Counted from the stretch's first letter, positions 1 to 8,936 are shown. The stretch: 64,000 nt of DNA from Streptomyces sp. T12 (GCF_028736035.1 NZ_CP117866.1:3782001-3846000); one strand, 5' to 3'. Notes: generated from the letters alone by a model not told the origin. Numbers and translations are program-made.

Positions 1-219
1 CTCGCGACGTCAACGGCTACGGCGGAAGTCAGCCGCAAAGGATGGCAGTTCATGGCAGATCACGTATGAGATATCCGGTTTGTAGCCAAACACAGCGTGG
101 CGACTTCGCTACAGCAGGTACGTTCTTGCCCGCCGGAGACAAGGGCACCACACGGATTATTCGGTTCAACTCGTCCTCGTTCCGGCATGGTTCGACGGTT
201 CGCACGAGAGGACCCGGCC

Positions 220-1725
220 ATGGCGTCGTCAGAGCTGACCTCGTCCCAGTACCCCAGGCCACCACGGCCGAATCTCGCGTTCCGGCGGTTGCGCGGACAG
301 CGCTCGCCGGCCGAGTTCGCCGCGGCGGTGCGACGGGCCGCCCGCGAGATCGGCGAGCGGGTCAGCTGTGACTCGCGTTACGTCGGACGGGTCGAGGCCG
401 GTGAGATCCGCTGCCCCAACTATGCGTACGAACGGGTGTTCCTGCACATGTTCCCCGGCCGCACGCTCGCCGACCTCGGCTTCGCGCCCCGCTCGTCCGT
501 ACGCGGACGCCGGGCGCGCACCGACGAGGAAGCGCCCCTCGTACACACCACGAGCCCGGCGCACACCACGAGTGAGACGTGGGGGACCGACGAGCCGTAT
601 GTCCCACGAGACCCGCAGGACCCGCAGGACCCGCAGGACCCGCAGGACCCGTACAAGTCGTACGGCGCACAGCAGAACCACGAGAACCACGAGATCCACG
701 AGGAGAGCGACGTGCTGCGTCGCGCATTCATGACCGGCGGGGGCGCCACGGTGGCCGCCGCCTCGCTGGGCCCCCTGGGGCTCACCTTCGACGCCGCGGC
801 CGCGGAGCGTCCCGTCAGACGTGTCGGGGGACGCGAGGCGGACGTGCTCGAGGAAGCCGTACGCCGCATCCGGCTGCTCGACGACCGGCACGGCGCCGAC
901 GGCCTCTATCGGCGGGCGGCCGCCCCGCTGCGGGCCGCCTACGCGCTGCTCGACGCCGGTACGACCCGGCAGGCGACGGACGACCGGCTCCACTCGGGCG
1001 CGGGGGAACTGGCCATCTCGGTGGGGTGGCTGGCGCACGACTCGGGGCGGTTCGACGACGCGCGCTCGCACTACGCGGAGGCGTTGGCGACGGCCCGGAT
1101 GGCGGGCGACGCGGCGCTGGAGGCGCACGCCTTCTGCAACACGTCGTTCCTCGCGCGCGACGCGGGCCGGCCCCGCGAGGCGGTCCGGGCGGCGCAGGCC
1201 GCGCAACGCGTCGCGCGCCCCCTGGGCTCCCCCCGTCTGATGTCCCTGCTCGCGCTGCGCGAGGCGGGCGGCTGGGCGGGGCTCGCCGACCGCACCGGCT
1301 GCGAGCAGGCTCTCGCCCGCGCGCTGGCCTTCTACGAGCGGGGCCGCTCGGACGCCGACCCCGAGTGGATGAGCTTCTACGGAGAGGCCGAGCTGGAGGC
1401 TCTGGAGGCGCAGTGCTGGTCGACGCTGGGCAACTGGCGACGGGCGGCGCGGCACGCCGGCCGGGCGGCCCAGCTGCAGGATCCGCACTTCACGCGCAAC
1501 ATCGCGCTGTACACGGCGGAACTGGCGGACGACCTGGCCCGCGGAGGGCTTCCCGACGAGGCCGCCGCGGCCGGGATGCGGGTCATGGACCTGCTGGACC
1601 TGGTGCAGTCGTCGCGGGTGCAGACGATGCTGGCGGGGACGGCCCGGGTGCTGCTGCCGCACCGTCGGGCGCATGGGGTCTCGGCGTTCCTGGAGAGGCA
1701 CGCGAGCGTGCCGCGCACGGCATAG
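220..1725 (+). CDS. XRE-like/TPR-type transcriptional regulator
   Basis: Probable cytoplasmic regulator of 501 residues. Residues about 15-85 look like a small helix-turn-helix domain (SRYVGRVEAGEIRCPNYAYE is a recognition-helix-like stretch). Residues about 130-165 are a low-complexity linker: DPQ repeated four times, encoded by a 9-bp tandem repeat at 610-651, then HEN/HEI/HEE repeats. A twin-arginine-like RRAFMTGGGATVAAASLG segment sits near residue 166, in mid-protein, so it is not an obvious export signal. The rest is Ala/Arg-rich helical hairpins of TPR type. The ATG at 220 is chosen because GAGAGG lies at 206-211; in-frame ATGs at 97 and 187 lack such a site. Streptomyces encode many such HTH-TPR regulators. 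The target is unknown. Confidence 0.75.
   Translation: MASSELTSSQYPRPPRPNLAFRRLRGQRSPAEFAAAVRRAAREIGERVSCDSRYVGRVEAGEIRCPNYAYERVFLHMFPGRTLADLGFAPRSSVRGRRARTDEEAPLVHTTSPAHTTSETWGTDEPYVPRDPQDPQDPQDPQDPYKSYGAQQNHENHEIHEESDVLRRAFMTGGGATVAAASLGPLGLTFDAAAAERPVRRVGGREADVLEEAVRRIRLLDDRHGADGLYRRAAAPLRAAYALLDAGTTRQATDDRLHSGAGELAISVGWLAHDSGRFDDARSHYAEALATARMAGDAALEAHAFCNTSFLARDAGRPREAVRAAQAAQRVARPLGSPRLMSLLALREAGGWAGLADRTGCEQALARALAFYERGRSDADPEWMSFYGEAELEALEAQCWSTLGNWRRAARHAGRAAQLQDPHFTRNIALYTAELADDLARGGLPDEAAAAGMRVMDLLDLVQSSRVQTMLAGTARVLLPHRRAHGVSAFLERHASVPRTA
610..651 (+). repeat. 9-bp tandem repeat in a coding linker
   Basis: Four copies of GACCCGCAG plus a partial fifth, encoding DPQ repeats in the linker of the regulator at 220-1725. 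In-frame copy-number change would only lengthen the linker. Confidence 0.85.
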
Positions 1726-1755
1726 CGGGCGGCGCCCTGCCGGGGCCGGGCCGCC

Positions 1756-2358
1756 CTACGCCACCAGGTGCCCCAGGTCGTTCCAGCTCTCGATCGCCGG
1801 CTCCCCGTACGCCCATCCCAGCACCGACAGCGACGTGGGATTGAGCCGGATGCGCGCCGCGAAGTCGAGCGGCAGCCCCAGCCAGCGCGCGCCTATGGAG
1901 CGGAGTATGTGCCCGTGCGCGAACACCAGCACGTCCCGGTCCGCCTCGCGCGCCCACGTCACCACCTCGTCGGCCCGGGCGGTCACCTCGGACAGGCTCT
2001 CGCCCTCGGGCACGCCGTCGCGCCAGATGAGCCAGCCGGGCCGTACCGCCTGGATGTCCGCCGGGGTCATGCCCTCGTAGGCGCCGTAGTCCCACTCCAT
2101 GAGCGTGTCCCAGGTACGCGCGCGTTCGCCGAAGCCGGCGAGTTCGCACGTCTCACGCGCGCGTGACAGGGGGCTGGTGCGGACCTCGATCCCTGCCCCC
2201 GCCGGCCCGTCGAACGGCGACCGGTGCAGGCGTTCGCCCAGCAGCTTCGCGCCCCTGCGGCCCTCATCGAGAAGCGGCACGTCGGTCCTGCCCGTGTGCT
2301 TGCCGGCCAGCGACCATGCCGTCTGTCCGTGCCGGGCCAGCAGGATGCGCGGTGCCAT
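1756..2358 (-). CDS. histidine phosphatase family protein
   Basis: 200-residue protein of the phosphoglycerate mutase / acid phosphatase superfamily. The catalytic N-terminal RHG motif is in [11 protein letters not shown], the second conserved arginine region is [10 protein letters not shown], the acid/base Glu lies in [12 protein letters not shown], and the distal histidine is in [10 protein letters not shown]. The domain is complete. The substrate cannot be told: the family includes sugar-phosphate and nucleotide phosphatases. The ATG at 2358 has GGAAGG a suitable distance upstream. It is convergent with the regulator to its left and divergent from the PAP2 gene. Confidence 0.85.
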   Translation of the reverse strand: MAPRILLARHGQTAWSLAGKHTGRTDVPLLDEGRRGAKLLGERLHRSPFDGPAGAGIEVRTSPLSRARETCELAGFGERARTWDTLMEWDYGAYEGMTPADIQAVRPGWLIWRDGVPEGESLSEVTARADEVVTWAREADRDVLVFAHGHILRSIGARWLGLPLDFAARIRLNPTSLSVLGWAYGEPAIESWNDLGHLVA

Positions 2359-2544
2359 TGAAGAGCCCTTCCGGGAGAAATGAGAGGCGGAACCCGTCCA
2401 TCATCGCCCACGCTGTGCACGGGCAACCCGGGGGGCGATCTCTGCGTCTTGAGACCCGGGGCGCCCGAAGGGGGCGCACGCGCACACCGTAAAGTGGTTC
2501 GACCGGTCCACCGGGCGCCGCGACAAGAAGGGGGAGGCGATCGG

Positions 2545-3558
2545 ATGCCACACGCCGAGACAGCTGGCGTGGAGGCGACGCCGCGGACCCGCCTGCGCTG
2601 GTGGACCGAGCTGCCGCTGATACTGCTGGTCTACGCCTGCTATTCGGCGGGCCGGCTCCTCGCCCGCGGCGATGTCAGCGGCGCCGTCGACCACGGCCTC
2701 GCGATCCTGGACATCGAGAAGGCCCTGCACCTCAACGCGGAGCACCCTCTCAACCGCCTCTTCACCCGCGAGCCCTGGCTCGGCGTCCCGGCCGACTTCT
2801 GGTACGCGTCGCTGCACTACCTGGTCACGCCCGCGATCCTGGTCTGGATCTTCAGGTCCCGCACCGTGCGCTACCGCGCGGCCCGCACCTGGCTGATGAC
2901 GTCGACCTTCATCGGCCTGATCGGCTTCACCCTGCTGCCCACCTGCCCGCCCCGGCTGCTCGCCGAGAGCTACGGCTTCGTGGACACGATGGCCCAGTAC
3001 AGCTCGTACGGCTGGTGGGGCGGCGAGGCCAGCGCCCCGCGGGGGATGGGCGGCATGACGAACCAGTACGCGGCCATGCCGAGCCTGCACGTCGGCTGGG
3101 CGCTGTGGTGCGGGGTGATGCTGTGGCGGTACGGCGGGACGCGCCTGACGAAGGTGGCGGCCGTCGCCTACCCCCTGATCACCACGATCGTCGTGATGGG
3201 CACCGCCAACCACTACTTCCTCGACGCGGCCGCGGGCGCCGCGGTGATGGGCGTCGGGCTGCTGCTGGCGCCCTACGTGCTGCGGACCGCGGACCGGGTG
3301 AGGGCCCGGTTCGGAGTGGAGACGGCCCCCGTCGCGACGGCCTCCGGCGGCACGGTCACGAAGGGTGCCCGGGACAGTGCCCGGGACACCGTCGCAGTGG
3401 CCTCCGACGACGCTTCTTCCTCAATTGTCAGTGGCGGATGCCAGACTTCCGCGGGTGAGCGAATTCCACGGCAGCGCGAGTCCCGGTTCGGATCCGGAGC
3501 CGAGCCGAGTGCCTCTCCCCAGGACGCGGGGGACGGCGCTCCGGCACCGGCTCGCTGA
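2545..3558 (+). CDS. PAP2 superfamily membrane phosphatase/transferase
   Basis: 337-residue integral membrane protein. Several hydrophobic segments follow an N-terminal cytoplasmic stretch. The PAP2 signature appears as AMPSLHVGWALW (middle motif) and GTANHYFLDAAAG (last motif with the catalytic His). The TCPPRLL segment after a membrane helix fits the PAP2_3 / inositol-phosphotransferase-like branch rather than plain lipid phosphatase. It probably acts on a membrane lipid phosphate at the outer face. The start at 2545 is preceded by GGGGGAGG (2531-2536 region). The last ~55 residues are hydrophilic, Ser/Gly-rich and overlap the start region of the next gene, so the true C-terminal part is weakly constrained. 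Confidence 0.8.
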   Translation: MPHAETAGVEATPRTRLRWWTELPLILLVYACYSAGRLLARGDVSGAVDHGLAILDIEKALHLNAEHPLNRLFTREPWLGVPADFWYASLHYLVTPAILVWIFRSRTVRYRAARTWLMTSTFIGLIGFTLLPTCPPRLLAESYGFVDTMAQYSSYGWWGGEASAPRGMGGMTNQYAAMPSLHVGWALWCGVMLWRYGGTRLTKVAAVAYPLITTIVVMGTANHYFLDAAAGAAVMGVGLLLAPYVLRTADRVRARFGVETAPVATASGGTVTKGARDSARDTVAVASDDASSSIVSGGCQTSAGERIPRQRESRFGSGAEPSASPQDAGDGAPAPAR

Positions 3559-4663
3559 ACTGCGCGGTCCTGACGTACCGGCCAAGGCGCTGGACGCGCG
3601 CGCCCTGGCCGCCCTCGCCGCCAACCCCGGCTGCAAGCGGCGCGCGATCCTGGACGGCGCCGGGGTGAACAAGGCGGCACTGGCGAGCGCGCTGGGCTCG
3701 CCGTCCGCCTTCGGACAGTCGCAGTTCGCCTTCACGCGCGGCAACGCCTTCGAGGCCAAGGTCAAGGCGGACGGCGGCGCGGAGCTGCTGCGGCTGGTGC
3801 ACGAGAGACTGGACCGCACGGCCGAACCACCCGCCCACGCGCGCGTGCCCGAGCTCACCGCGATCGGCCCCGAGGGCCGCACGGCCCGTACGGCACTGGC
3901 GCTGCGGGAGGCCACCGAGGCCCGCGGTGAGTGGACCCTGCTCGACCACCCGATGCTCGCGCTGGACGTCGCCGGCTCGCCCGCCTTCCTGGAGCCGGAC
4001 GCGGTGGTCGTGCACCCGGACGGCAGCTGGACGGTCGTGGAGATCAAGTCGTTCCCGATGCTGGACGGTTCGGCGGACCCCGCCAAGGTGGGCGCGGCCG
4101 CCCGGCAGTCGGCGGTGTACGTGCTGGCCCTGGAGCAGATCGCCGCCCGGCTGGACCCGGCCCCGCGCGTGCGCCACCGTGTCCTCCTGGTCTGCCCCAA
4201 GGACTTCTCCAACCTCCCCACCGCCTCCGCCGTCGACGTCCGCAAGCAGCGCGCGGTGACCGCCCGCCAGCTGGCCCGCCTCACCCGCATCGAGGACATC
4301 GCCGACACGCTCCCCGACGGCACCTGCTTCTCCCCCGAGCTGCCGGCCGCCGACCTGACGGCAGCGGTCGAGTCGGTCCCGGCGACGTACGCACCCGAGT
4401 GCCTGTCCGCCTGCGAGCTGGCCTTCCACTGCCGCGCCCGCTCCCGCTCATCCGGCGCGGTGACGTCGCTGGGCCGCTCGGTGCGGGCCGAGCTGGGCGG
4501 CCTGACCACGGTCGAGGACGTCCTGTCGGCGGCCCGCGGCGAGTCCGGCGACCCGGACGACCCGGCGGTGGCGGCCCTGCGCAGGGCGGCGCACCTGCGT
4601 GCCGAGGCCCTCGGCCGGGAAGCGGGTGCCCTCGGCACGGAGGCGGTGGCCCCATGTCGCTGA
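3455..4663 (+). CDS. RecB-like PD-(D/E)XK nuclease with probable Fe-S cluster
   Basis: Predicted DNA nuclease of 402 residues. The nuclease core is visible: GNAFEAKVKADGGAELL, then EPDAVVVHPDGSWTVVEIKS (the D...E-x-K catalytic set), then a Q-x-x-x-Y helix (RQSAVYVLAL). One Cys lies before the core (ANPGCKRRAIL) and three after it (PECLSACELAFHC, spacing C-x3-C-x5-C). This is the layout of Cas4/AddB/Dna2-type 4Fe-4S nucleases, though those usually have C-x2-C. The GTG at 3455 is chosen; GTG 3509, with GGAG at 3496-3499, is a good alternative that shortens the overlap with the PAP2 gene. It overlaps the next gene by 10 bp, so the trio is co-expressed. The helicase two genes downstream is the obvious partner. 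Confidence 0.7.
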   Translation: MSEFHGSASPGSDPEPSRVPLPRTRGTALRHRLAELRGPDVPAKALDARALAALAANPGCKRRAILDGAGVNKAALASALGSPSAFGQSQFAFTRGNAFEAKVKADGGAELLRLVHERLDRTAEPPAHARVPELTAIGPEGRTARTALALREATEARGEWTLLDHPMLALDVAGSPAFLEPDAVVVHPDGSWTVVEIKSFPMLDGSADPAKVGAAARQSAVYVLALEQIAARLDPAPRVRHRVLLVCPKDFSNLPTASAVDVRKQRAVTARQLARLTRIEDIADTLPDGTCFSPELPAADLTAAVESVPATYAPECLSACELAFHCRARSRSSGAVTSLGRSVRAELGGLTTVEDVLSAARGESGDPDDPAVAALRRAAHLRAEALGREAGALGTEAVAPCR

Positions 4664-6258
4664 TCGCCACCCTCGCCCGTCTCGAAGCGGTCAGCACCGG
4701 CCGCGCCCAGCCCGCCGCCACCGTCCGCCACCGGCGCCTGTCCGAGCGGCCCCTGGTCTTCGTGCCCCTCACCACCGCCGGTGAGGCCGGTGCCCCGCTC
4801 GGCGCGCTGGTCGGCACGGACCGGGACGCCCCGCACCTGCTGGTGGTCCCACAGCCGCGCGACCGGGATCTCAGGTTCGCGTTCCTGTCCGAGCTGGCGG
4901 ACATCGTCCTGCCGTACATCGACGCCTATGCCGAGGACGTGGAGGCAGCCGAGCGCAACGAGACCGATCCGGAGACCGGCAAGCGGGTCAAGGTCGAGGT
5001 CGAACTGTGCGCGGACGCCCCGCAGTTGATCATGCCGAGCCGCGCGGGCATCGACTTCGTGCGGCTCCTGGGCCGCTCCATGCGCTTCAGGCGTACGGCG
5101 GAACAGGACCCGGAGGCCCCCTACCCCGCGCCCCCGCGCGTGCCGCTGCTCGGCCGCTGGCTGACCCACTTCGGCGAGCGGGCCCGCGTGCCCGGCTCCT
5201 CGCTGCTGCTCGCCATGACCGACGTACTGGCCCGGCACTGGGCGACCGGCCAGTCCACCCTGGAGGACCAGCACCTGGGCGCGCTGCTCGCGTGGATCGA
5301 CCCGCCGGAGGACGAGACGGGCGCCGAGGCGGCGCTGCGGGCGGAGCTCGCGCGTGACGCCCGAGGCCAGCTGCTGTGTCCGCCGGCCGGTCCCGCCACC
5401 GACCCGGCGTTCGACAACAAGCTGCTCGCCCCCGCCATCGAGCGCTACGACCGCGCCCGCACCGCCCTCGCCGCCGCCGAGGACGGGCTGGAGGCCGACG
5501 ACCGGCTCGGTGACCTCACCGCCGCCGAGCGGGAGATCCGCGCCCTCGTCGAGAGCCGGACCCGGCCCACCTGGGACGCGGTGTGGCGCGGCCTGGAGCT
5601 GCTGCGGGAGCTGCCCGAGGCCGGGCGGGTCGAGGAGCGGTGGACCCGCGACCGCTGGTCCTTCACCGGCCACCGCGACCGCGTCCTGGCCGGCGAGCCC
5701 CCGCAGCCGCGCCGGGACGACGCGGTCACCGCCGCCAACAAGCTCTCCGCGCGCGAGCGCGAACAGGCCCGGCTGGAGGCCCAGGAGGCGCTCGACGACC
5801 CGCTGGTGATGGCGGGGCGGCGGCTGTCCGGGGAGGCGTTCGCGGGCGAGGTCACCGAGGTCAGAATGGCGTACAGCGAGGGCAAGCGGCCGAGCCCGCG
5901 CCCGCTGGTCACCGTCCGCACGGACGACCGGCCTCATCTGGGCGAGCGGGCCAAGGTGTTCCGGTCACTGGGCGGGAAGCCGCAGGCGGCGGAGTTCGTC
6001 GGGTACGAGGGGGACCCGGAGGACGGCGGCGCACTGGTCGTGCTGCGCGTGCTCGACAAGATGGGCCGCAGCAAGGAGCCGGAGGAGGGGTCCGTGCCGG
6101 AGAAGGGCGACCTGCTGTGCTTCACGCTGTTCGAGCACGAGCAGCGGGGCGGCGCGAAGCTGCCCGACCCGGAGCAGACGCCGTGGACGCACGGCGGCCC
6201 GCCCGGGGAACAGGTGCCCGAGGCCGCCGACCCCCTGACCCAGGAGGACGTGCTGTGA
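4654..6258 (+). CDS. unknown protein, middle gene of nuclease-helicase operon
   Basis: 534-residue soluble protein with no family I recognise. It begins MSLIATLARLEAV and has acidic and basic helical regions. The middle has charged helices consistent with coiled coil (residues about 260-400: ERYDRARTALAAAEDG, LSAREREQARLEAQEAL). The C-terminal ~120 residues look beta-rich (GEVTEVRMAYSEGKRP, RPLVTVRTDDRPHLGERAKV), like an OB- or Tudor-type nucleic-acid-binding fold; that is inference. The ATG at 4654 has GGAGG at 4639-4643 and overlaps the nuclease gene by 10 bp. Its stop overlaps the helicase start (GTGA). It may bridge nuclease and helicase or bind DNA. Confidence 0.6.
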   Translation: MSLIATLARLEAVSTGRAQPAATVRHRRLSERPLVFVPLTTAGEAGAPLGALVGTDRDAPHLLVVPQPRDRDLRFAFLSELADIVLPYIDAYAEDVEAAERNETDPETGKRVKVEVELCADAPQLIMPSRAGIDFVRLLGRSMRFRRTAEQDPEAPYPAPPRVPLLGRWLTHFGERARVPGSSLLLAMTDVLARHWATGQSTLEDQHLGALLAWIDPPEDETGAEAALRAELARDARGQLLCPPAGPATDPAFDNKLLAPAIERYDRARTALAAAEDGLEADDRLGDLTAAEREIRALVESRTRPTWDAVWRGLELLRELPEAGRVEERWTRDRWSFTGHRDRVLAGEPPQPRRDDAVTAANKLSAREREQARLEAQEALDDPLVMAGRRLSGEAFAGEVTEVRMAYSEGKRPSPRPLVTVRTDDRPHLGERAKVFRSLGGKPQAAEFVGYEGDPEDGGALVVLRVLDKMGRSKEPEEGSVPEKGDLLCFTLFEHEQRGGAKLPDPEQTPWTHGGPPGEQVPEAADPLTQEDVL

Positions 6259-7592
6259 CCGCCGTGTTCGACCCCGGTGCCGCGGCGACGCGGGCCACCG
6301 ACGCGATCCTCCACGACACGCTGCACGGCACCGCGCGCGGTGTCGTCGTCGACTCCCCGCCCGGCGCCGGCAAGTCCACCCTCGTCGTCCGCGCGGCCCT
6401 CGAACTCGCCGACGCGGGACACCCGCTGATGGTCGTCGCGCAGACCAACGCCCAGGTCGACGACCTGGTGCTGAGGCTCGCCGAGAAGAACCCCGAGCTG
6501 CCGGTGGGCCGACTGCACAGCAGCGACGCCGACCCGTACGACAAGGCGCTGGACGACCTGCCGAACGTACGCAAGTCGGCGAAGGCGAGCGACCTGAGCG
6601 GCCTCTCGGTCGTCATCTCCACGGCGGCCAAGTGGGGACACGTCAAGGTCGACGAGCCCTGGCGGCACGCGATCGTCGACGAGGCGTACCAGATGCGCTC
6701 GGACTCGCTGCTCGCCGTGGCCGGGCTGTTCGAGCGGGCGCTGTTCGTGGGCGACCCGGGTCAGCTGGACCCGTTCGCGATCGTGGGCAGCGAGCAGTGG
6801 GCCGGCCTGTCGTACGACCCGTCGGCGTCCGCCGTGACCACCCTCCTCGCCCACAACCCCGAGCTGCCGCAACACCGCCTGCCGGTCTCCTGGCGGCTCC
6901 CCGCGTCCGCCGCGCCCCTCGTCTCCGACGCCTTCTACCCGTACACACCGTTCCGCAGCGGCACCGGCCACGACGACCGGCGGCTCGCCTTCGCGGTCCC
7001 GTCGGACGGCTCGGGGCCGGACCGGGTGATCGACGAGGCGGCGGAGGCGGGCTGGGGGCTGCTGGAGCTGCCCGCCCGGCACACGCCGCGCACGGACCCC
7101 GAGGCGGTACGGGCGGTGGCGACGGTCGTACGGCGCCTCCTGGACCGCGGCGGCGCGGCAACCTCCGAGCGCTCGCCCGACCCCGCGCCCCTCACCGCCG
7201 ACCGGATCGCGGTCGGCACGGCACACCGGGACCAGGCGGCGGCGGTCCGGGCCGCACTGGCGGAGCTGGGCGTGACCGACGTCACCGTCGACACCGCGAA
7301 CCGCCTCCAGGGCCGCGAGTACGACGTCACGGTCGTCCTCCACCCCCTCTCCGGCCGCCCCGACGCCACCGCCTTCCACCTGGAGACGGGCCGCCTGTGC
7401 GTCCTCGCCTCCCGCCACCGGCACGCGTGCATCGTGGTGTGCCGGGCCGGGGTGAGCGAGCTGCTGGACGACTACCCGTCGACGGAGCCGGTACAGCTGG
7501 GGACGGTGGTGAAGTTTCCTGATGGTTGGGAGGCGAATCACGCGGTGTTGGCGCGACTTGCGGAGCATCGGGTGGCGTGGCGGCCTACCTGA
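6255..7592 (+). CDS. SF1 (UvrD/Upf1/Dna2-like) helicase or AAA ATPase
   Basis: 445-residue ATPase with a full superfamily 1 motif set. Walker A is DSPPGAGKSTLVV near residue 34, motif Ia includes VVAQTNAQVDDLVL, motif II is AIVDEAYQM, motif III is VGDPGQLDPF, motif IV-like is LPVSWRLP, motif V is VDTANRLQGREYDVTVVL and motif VI is LCVLASRHRHACIVV. It is smaller than UvrD or Dna2 and lacks obvious large insertions. The GTG start at 6255 shares 4 bp with the previous stop, so translation is coupled. Together with the Fe-S nuclease two genes upstream it resembles a split Dna2/AddAB-type end-processing machine. The role (DNA repair or defence) is inference. Confidence 0.75.
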   Translation: MTAVFDPGAAATRATDAILHDTLHGTARGVVVDSPPGAGKSTLVVRAALELADAGHPLMVVAQTNAQVDDLVLRLAEKNPELPVGRLHSSDADPYDKALDDLPNVRKSAKASDLSGLSVVISTAAKWGHVKVDEPWRHAIVDEAYQMRSDSLLAVAGLFERALFVGDPGQLDPFAIVGSEQWAGLSYDPSASAVTTLLAHNPELPQHRLPVSWRLPASAAPLVSDAFYPYTPFRSGTGHDDRRLAFAVPSDGSGPDRVIDEAAEAGWGLLELPARHTPRTDPEAVRAVATVVRRLLDRGGAATSERSPDPAPLTADRIAVGTAHRDQAAAVRAALAELGVTDVTVDTANRLQGREYDVTVVLHPLSGRPDATAFHLETGRLCVLASRHRHACIVVCRAGVSELLDDYPSTEPVQLGTVVKFPDGWEANHAVLARLAEHRVAWRPT

Positions 7593-7706
7593 CGGCAGGC
7601 CCCTTGACCTGTCCCGACGCCCACTTGCGCGGGCGCGGGACAATGGACGGTGGACCGGTCCGCTGGGGGGTGCCCGGTTGCGGGGGTTGGTCGCCGGGGA
7701 GCAATG

Positions 7707-7736
7707 AGATCGGTGACGTACTAGATCGGTGACGTA
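7707..7736. promoter_or_regulatory. 14-bp direct repeat upstream of a small gene
   Basis: AGATCGGTGACGTA occurs at 7707-7720 and again at 7723-7736, a 16-bp period, just before an AAGGAG ribosome site and the ATG at 7752. This could be an operator or a local duplication. No regulator is assigned. Confidence 0.5.
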
Positions 7737-7751
7737 AGAGAAGGAGAAAAC

Positions 7752-8117
7752 ATGGCGGAGCCCACGCCGCGTAGGAACGAACCGCGGCTACGCCCCGCGC
7801 CCCTGCTCTTCGAGCCCGCGCAGGTGGCCGCCGACCCGGAGCACTTCTTCGACCTGGAGTCGATCGACGACCCGCGGGCACTGCTGGCGCGGGCGACCGA
7901 GCTGACGCAGGCGTTCCGGGCGGCGGCGGACCGTGCGGTGGAGTTCCAGGCCATCGCGGCGGCCCAGCTGGCGGACCCCCGGCGGTTCGACCGGCTGACG
8001 CCCGCCGATATCGCCGCGCAGGCCGAGTGGACCGAGGACTACGCCAAGAAGATGGTGGAGTTCGGCAGGGATCTCATGCGGGGGGTCGAGGGGCCCGGGC
8101 ACGTCGATCCGGTGTGA
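7752..8117 (+). CDS. small helical protein of unknown function
   Basis: 121-residue, probably cytoplasmic, mostly alpha-helical protein. The N-terminal ~25 residues are Pro/Arg-rich, followed by charged helices (ALLARATELTQAFRAAADRAVEFQAIAAAQLA and AEWTEDYAKKMVEFGRDLMRG, quoted in part). It has a clear start: AAGGAG at about 7740-7745 before the ATG at 7752. It lies 159 bp after the helicase gene with a 14-bp direct repeat between them, so it may have its own promoter. I do not recognise the family. Confidence 0.6.
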   Translation: MAEPTPRRNEPRLRPAPLLFEPAQVAADPEHFFDLESIDDPRALLARATELTQAFRAAADRAVEFQAIAAAQLADPRRFDRLTPADIAAQAEWTEDYAKKMVEFGRDLMRGVEGPGHVDPV

Positions 8118-8258
8118 CCGACTCGGCCCGACGCGGACCGACACGGGTGCCCCATGGGCATATGCCAGGCGGGCAAGATACGCCCCGCCACCCCGCCCTG
8201 TCCCGATTTCCGGGAACTCTCGGGAACGGCGCGCTCACCGTCGGTAGATGTATCTGCC

Positions 8259-8834
8259 ATGAGCAGCACACGCAACGCCCCGCCCTCCCCCGCCTCCCTC
8301 ACCGCGGACGGCGCCGCCTGGCTCGCCTCCGCAGAACCGTATCCGCGCAGCACCCGGGCGCTCTGGGACGAGCAGCCGGAGGCCCCCGTGGTGCTGGCCT
8401 GCGGCTCCGTCTTCGACATCGTGAGCGCGCCCGCGATCTTCGGACGCCGGATGGTCGACCAGCTCTGGGACGAGGGGCCCGGTTCGGGGCCGGTGGCGAT
8501 GTTCCGGGCCCGGATGCTGCTGTTCGCCGCGCCCGGCACGGCCCAGCGGCTGCCGTCGCTGCTGCGGTGGGAGGAGCTCGGCCGCGCGGGCGACGTCCCG
8601 CCGCTGCTGTGCCACGGCACGGGAGACGCGGTGACCGTGCCGGCCCGGTCCGGCACCGCCGCCCCCTCCGAGTCCCGCTGGCTGGTCGCCCCCGACACCC
8701 GTAACCCGTGGCTGCCGGGGCCCGAGGTGCTGCTCTGGGCCGCCGTACGGGCGGCTCGCGCGGCCGTTCGGATATCGATTTTTCCCCACCCCGACCAGGA
8801 TGCTAAGGTCTACGACGTCAGCAGGCGCCGCTAG
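8259..8834 (+). CDS. bifunctional primase/polymerase-like protein
   Basis: 191-residue protein similar to the short prim-pol-domain proteins that Streptomyces annotations call bifunctional DNA primase/polymerase (N-terminal domain). Visible features are the LTADGAAWLASAEPYPRSTR start and the GDAVTVPARSGTAAP and WLVAPDTRNPWLPGPEVL segments. The usual catalytic acidic pair is not obvious, so it may be inactive. The ATG at 8259 has no clear ribosome site; TAGATG at 8245-8250 could be a -10 for a leaderless mRNA. An in-frame ATG at 8154 is possible. The stop codon at 8832-8834 lies inside the tRNA-Lys gene that begins at 8825. Confidence 0.6.
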   Translation: MSSTRNAPPSPASLTADGAAWLASAEPYPRSTRALWDEQPEAPVVLACGSVFDIVSAPAIFGRRMVDQLWDEGPGSGPVAMFRARMLLFAAPGTAQRLPSLLRWEELGRAGDVPPLLCHGTGDAVTVPARSGTAAPSESRWLVAPDTRNPWLPGPEVLLWAAVRAARAAVRISIFPHPDQDAKVYDVSRRR

Positions 8835-8898
8835 CTCAGTTGGTTAGAGCAGCTGACTCTTAATCAGCGGGTCCGGGGTTCGAGTCCCTGGCGGCGCA
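8825..8898 (+). tRNA. tRNA-Lys(CTT), copy 1
   Basis: A 74-nt cloverleaf. The acceptor stem GCGCCGC pairs with GCGGCGC, and the anticodon stem GCTGA/TCAGC encloses loop CTCTTAA with anticodon CTT. The T-arm is present as GGTTCGAGTCC, and CCA is not encoded. It is identical to the copies at 22948 and 29187. Its first 10 bp are also the end of the upstream coding gene. Confidence 0.97.
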
Positions 8899-8907
8899 CA
8901 GACAGTG

Positions 8908-8936
8908 AAAGCCCCTCGCGGAAGCGAGGGGCTTTT
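8908..8936 (+). terminator. rho-independent terminator after tRNA-Lys 1
   Basis: Hairpin AAAGCCCCTCGC / GCGAGGGGCTTTT with a GGAA loop and a T-run, directly downstream of the tRNA. Confidence 0.9.

Noticed and set aside
610..651. Tandem repeats as CRISPR or satellite
   Set aside because: The units are 9 bp with no spacers and encode an in-frame DPQ linker.
3421..5937. 838-codon open frame on the minus strand
   Set aside because: It lies opposite the nuclease and middle genes and has the low-complexity Arg/Gly/Ala look of a GC-rich shadow frame; the plus-strand genes have domains, ribosome sites and coupled starts.
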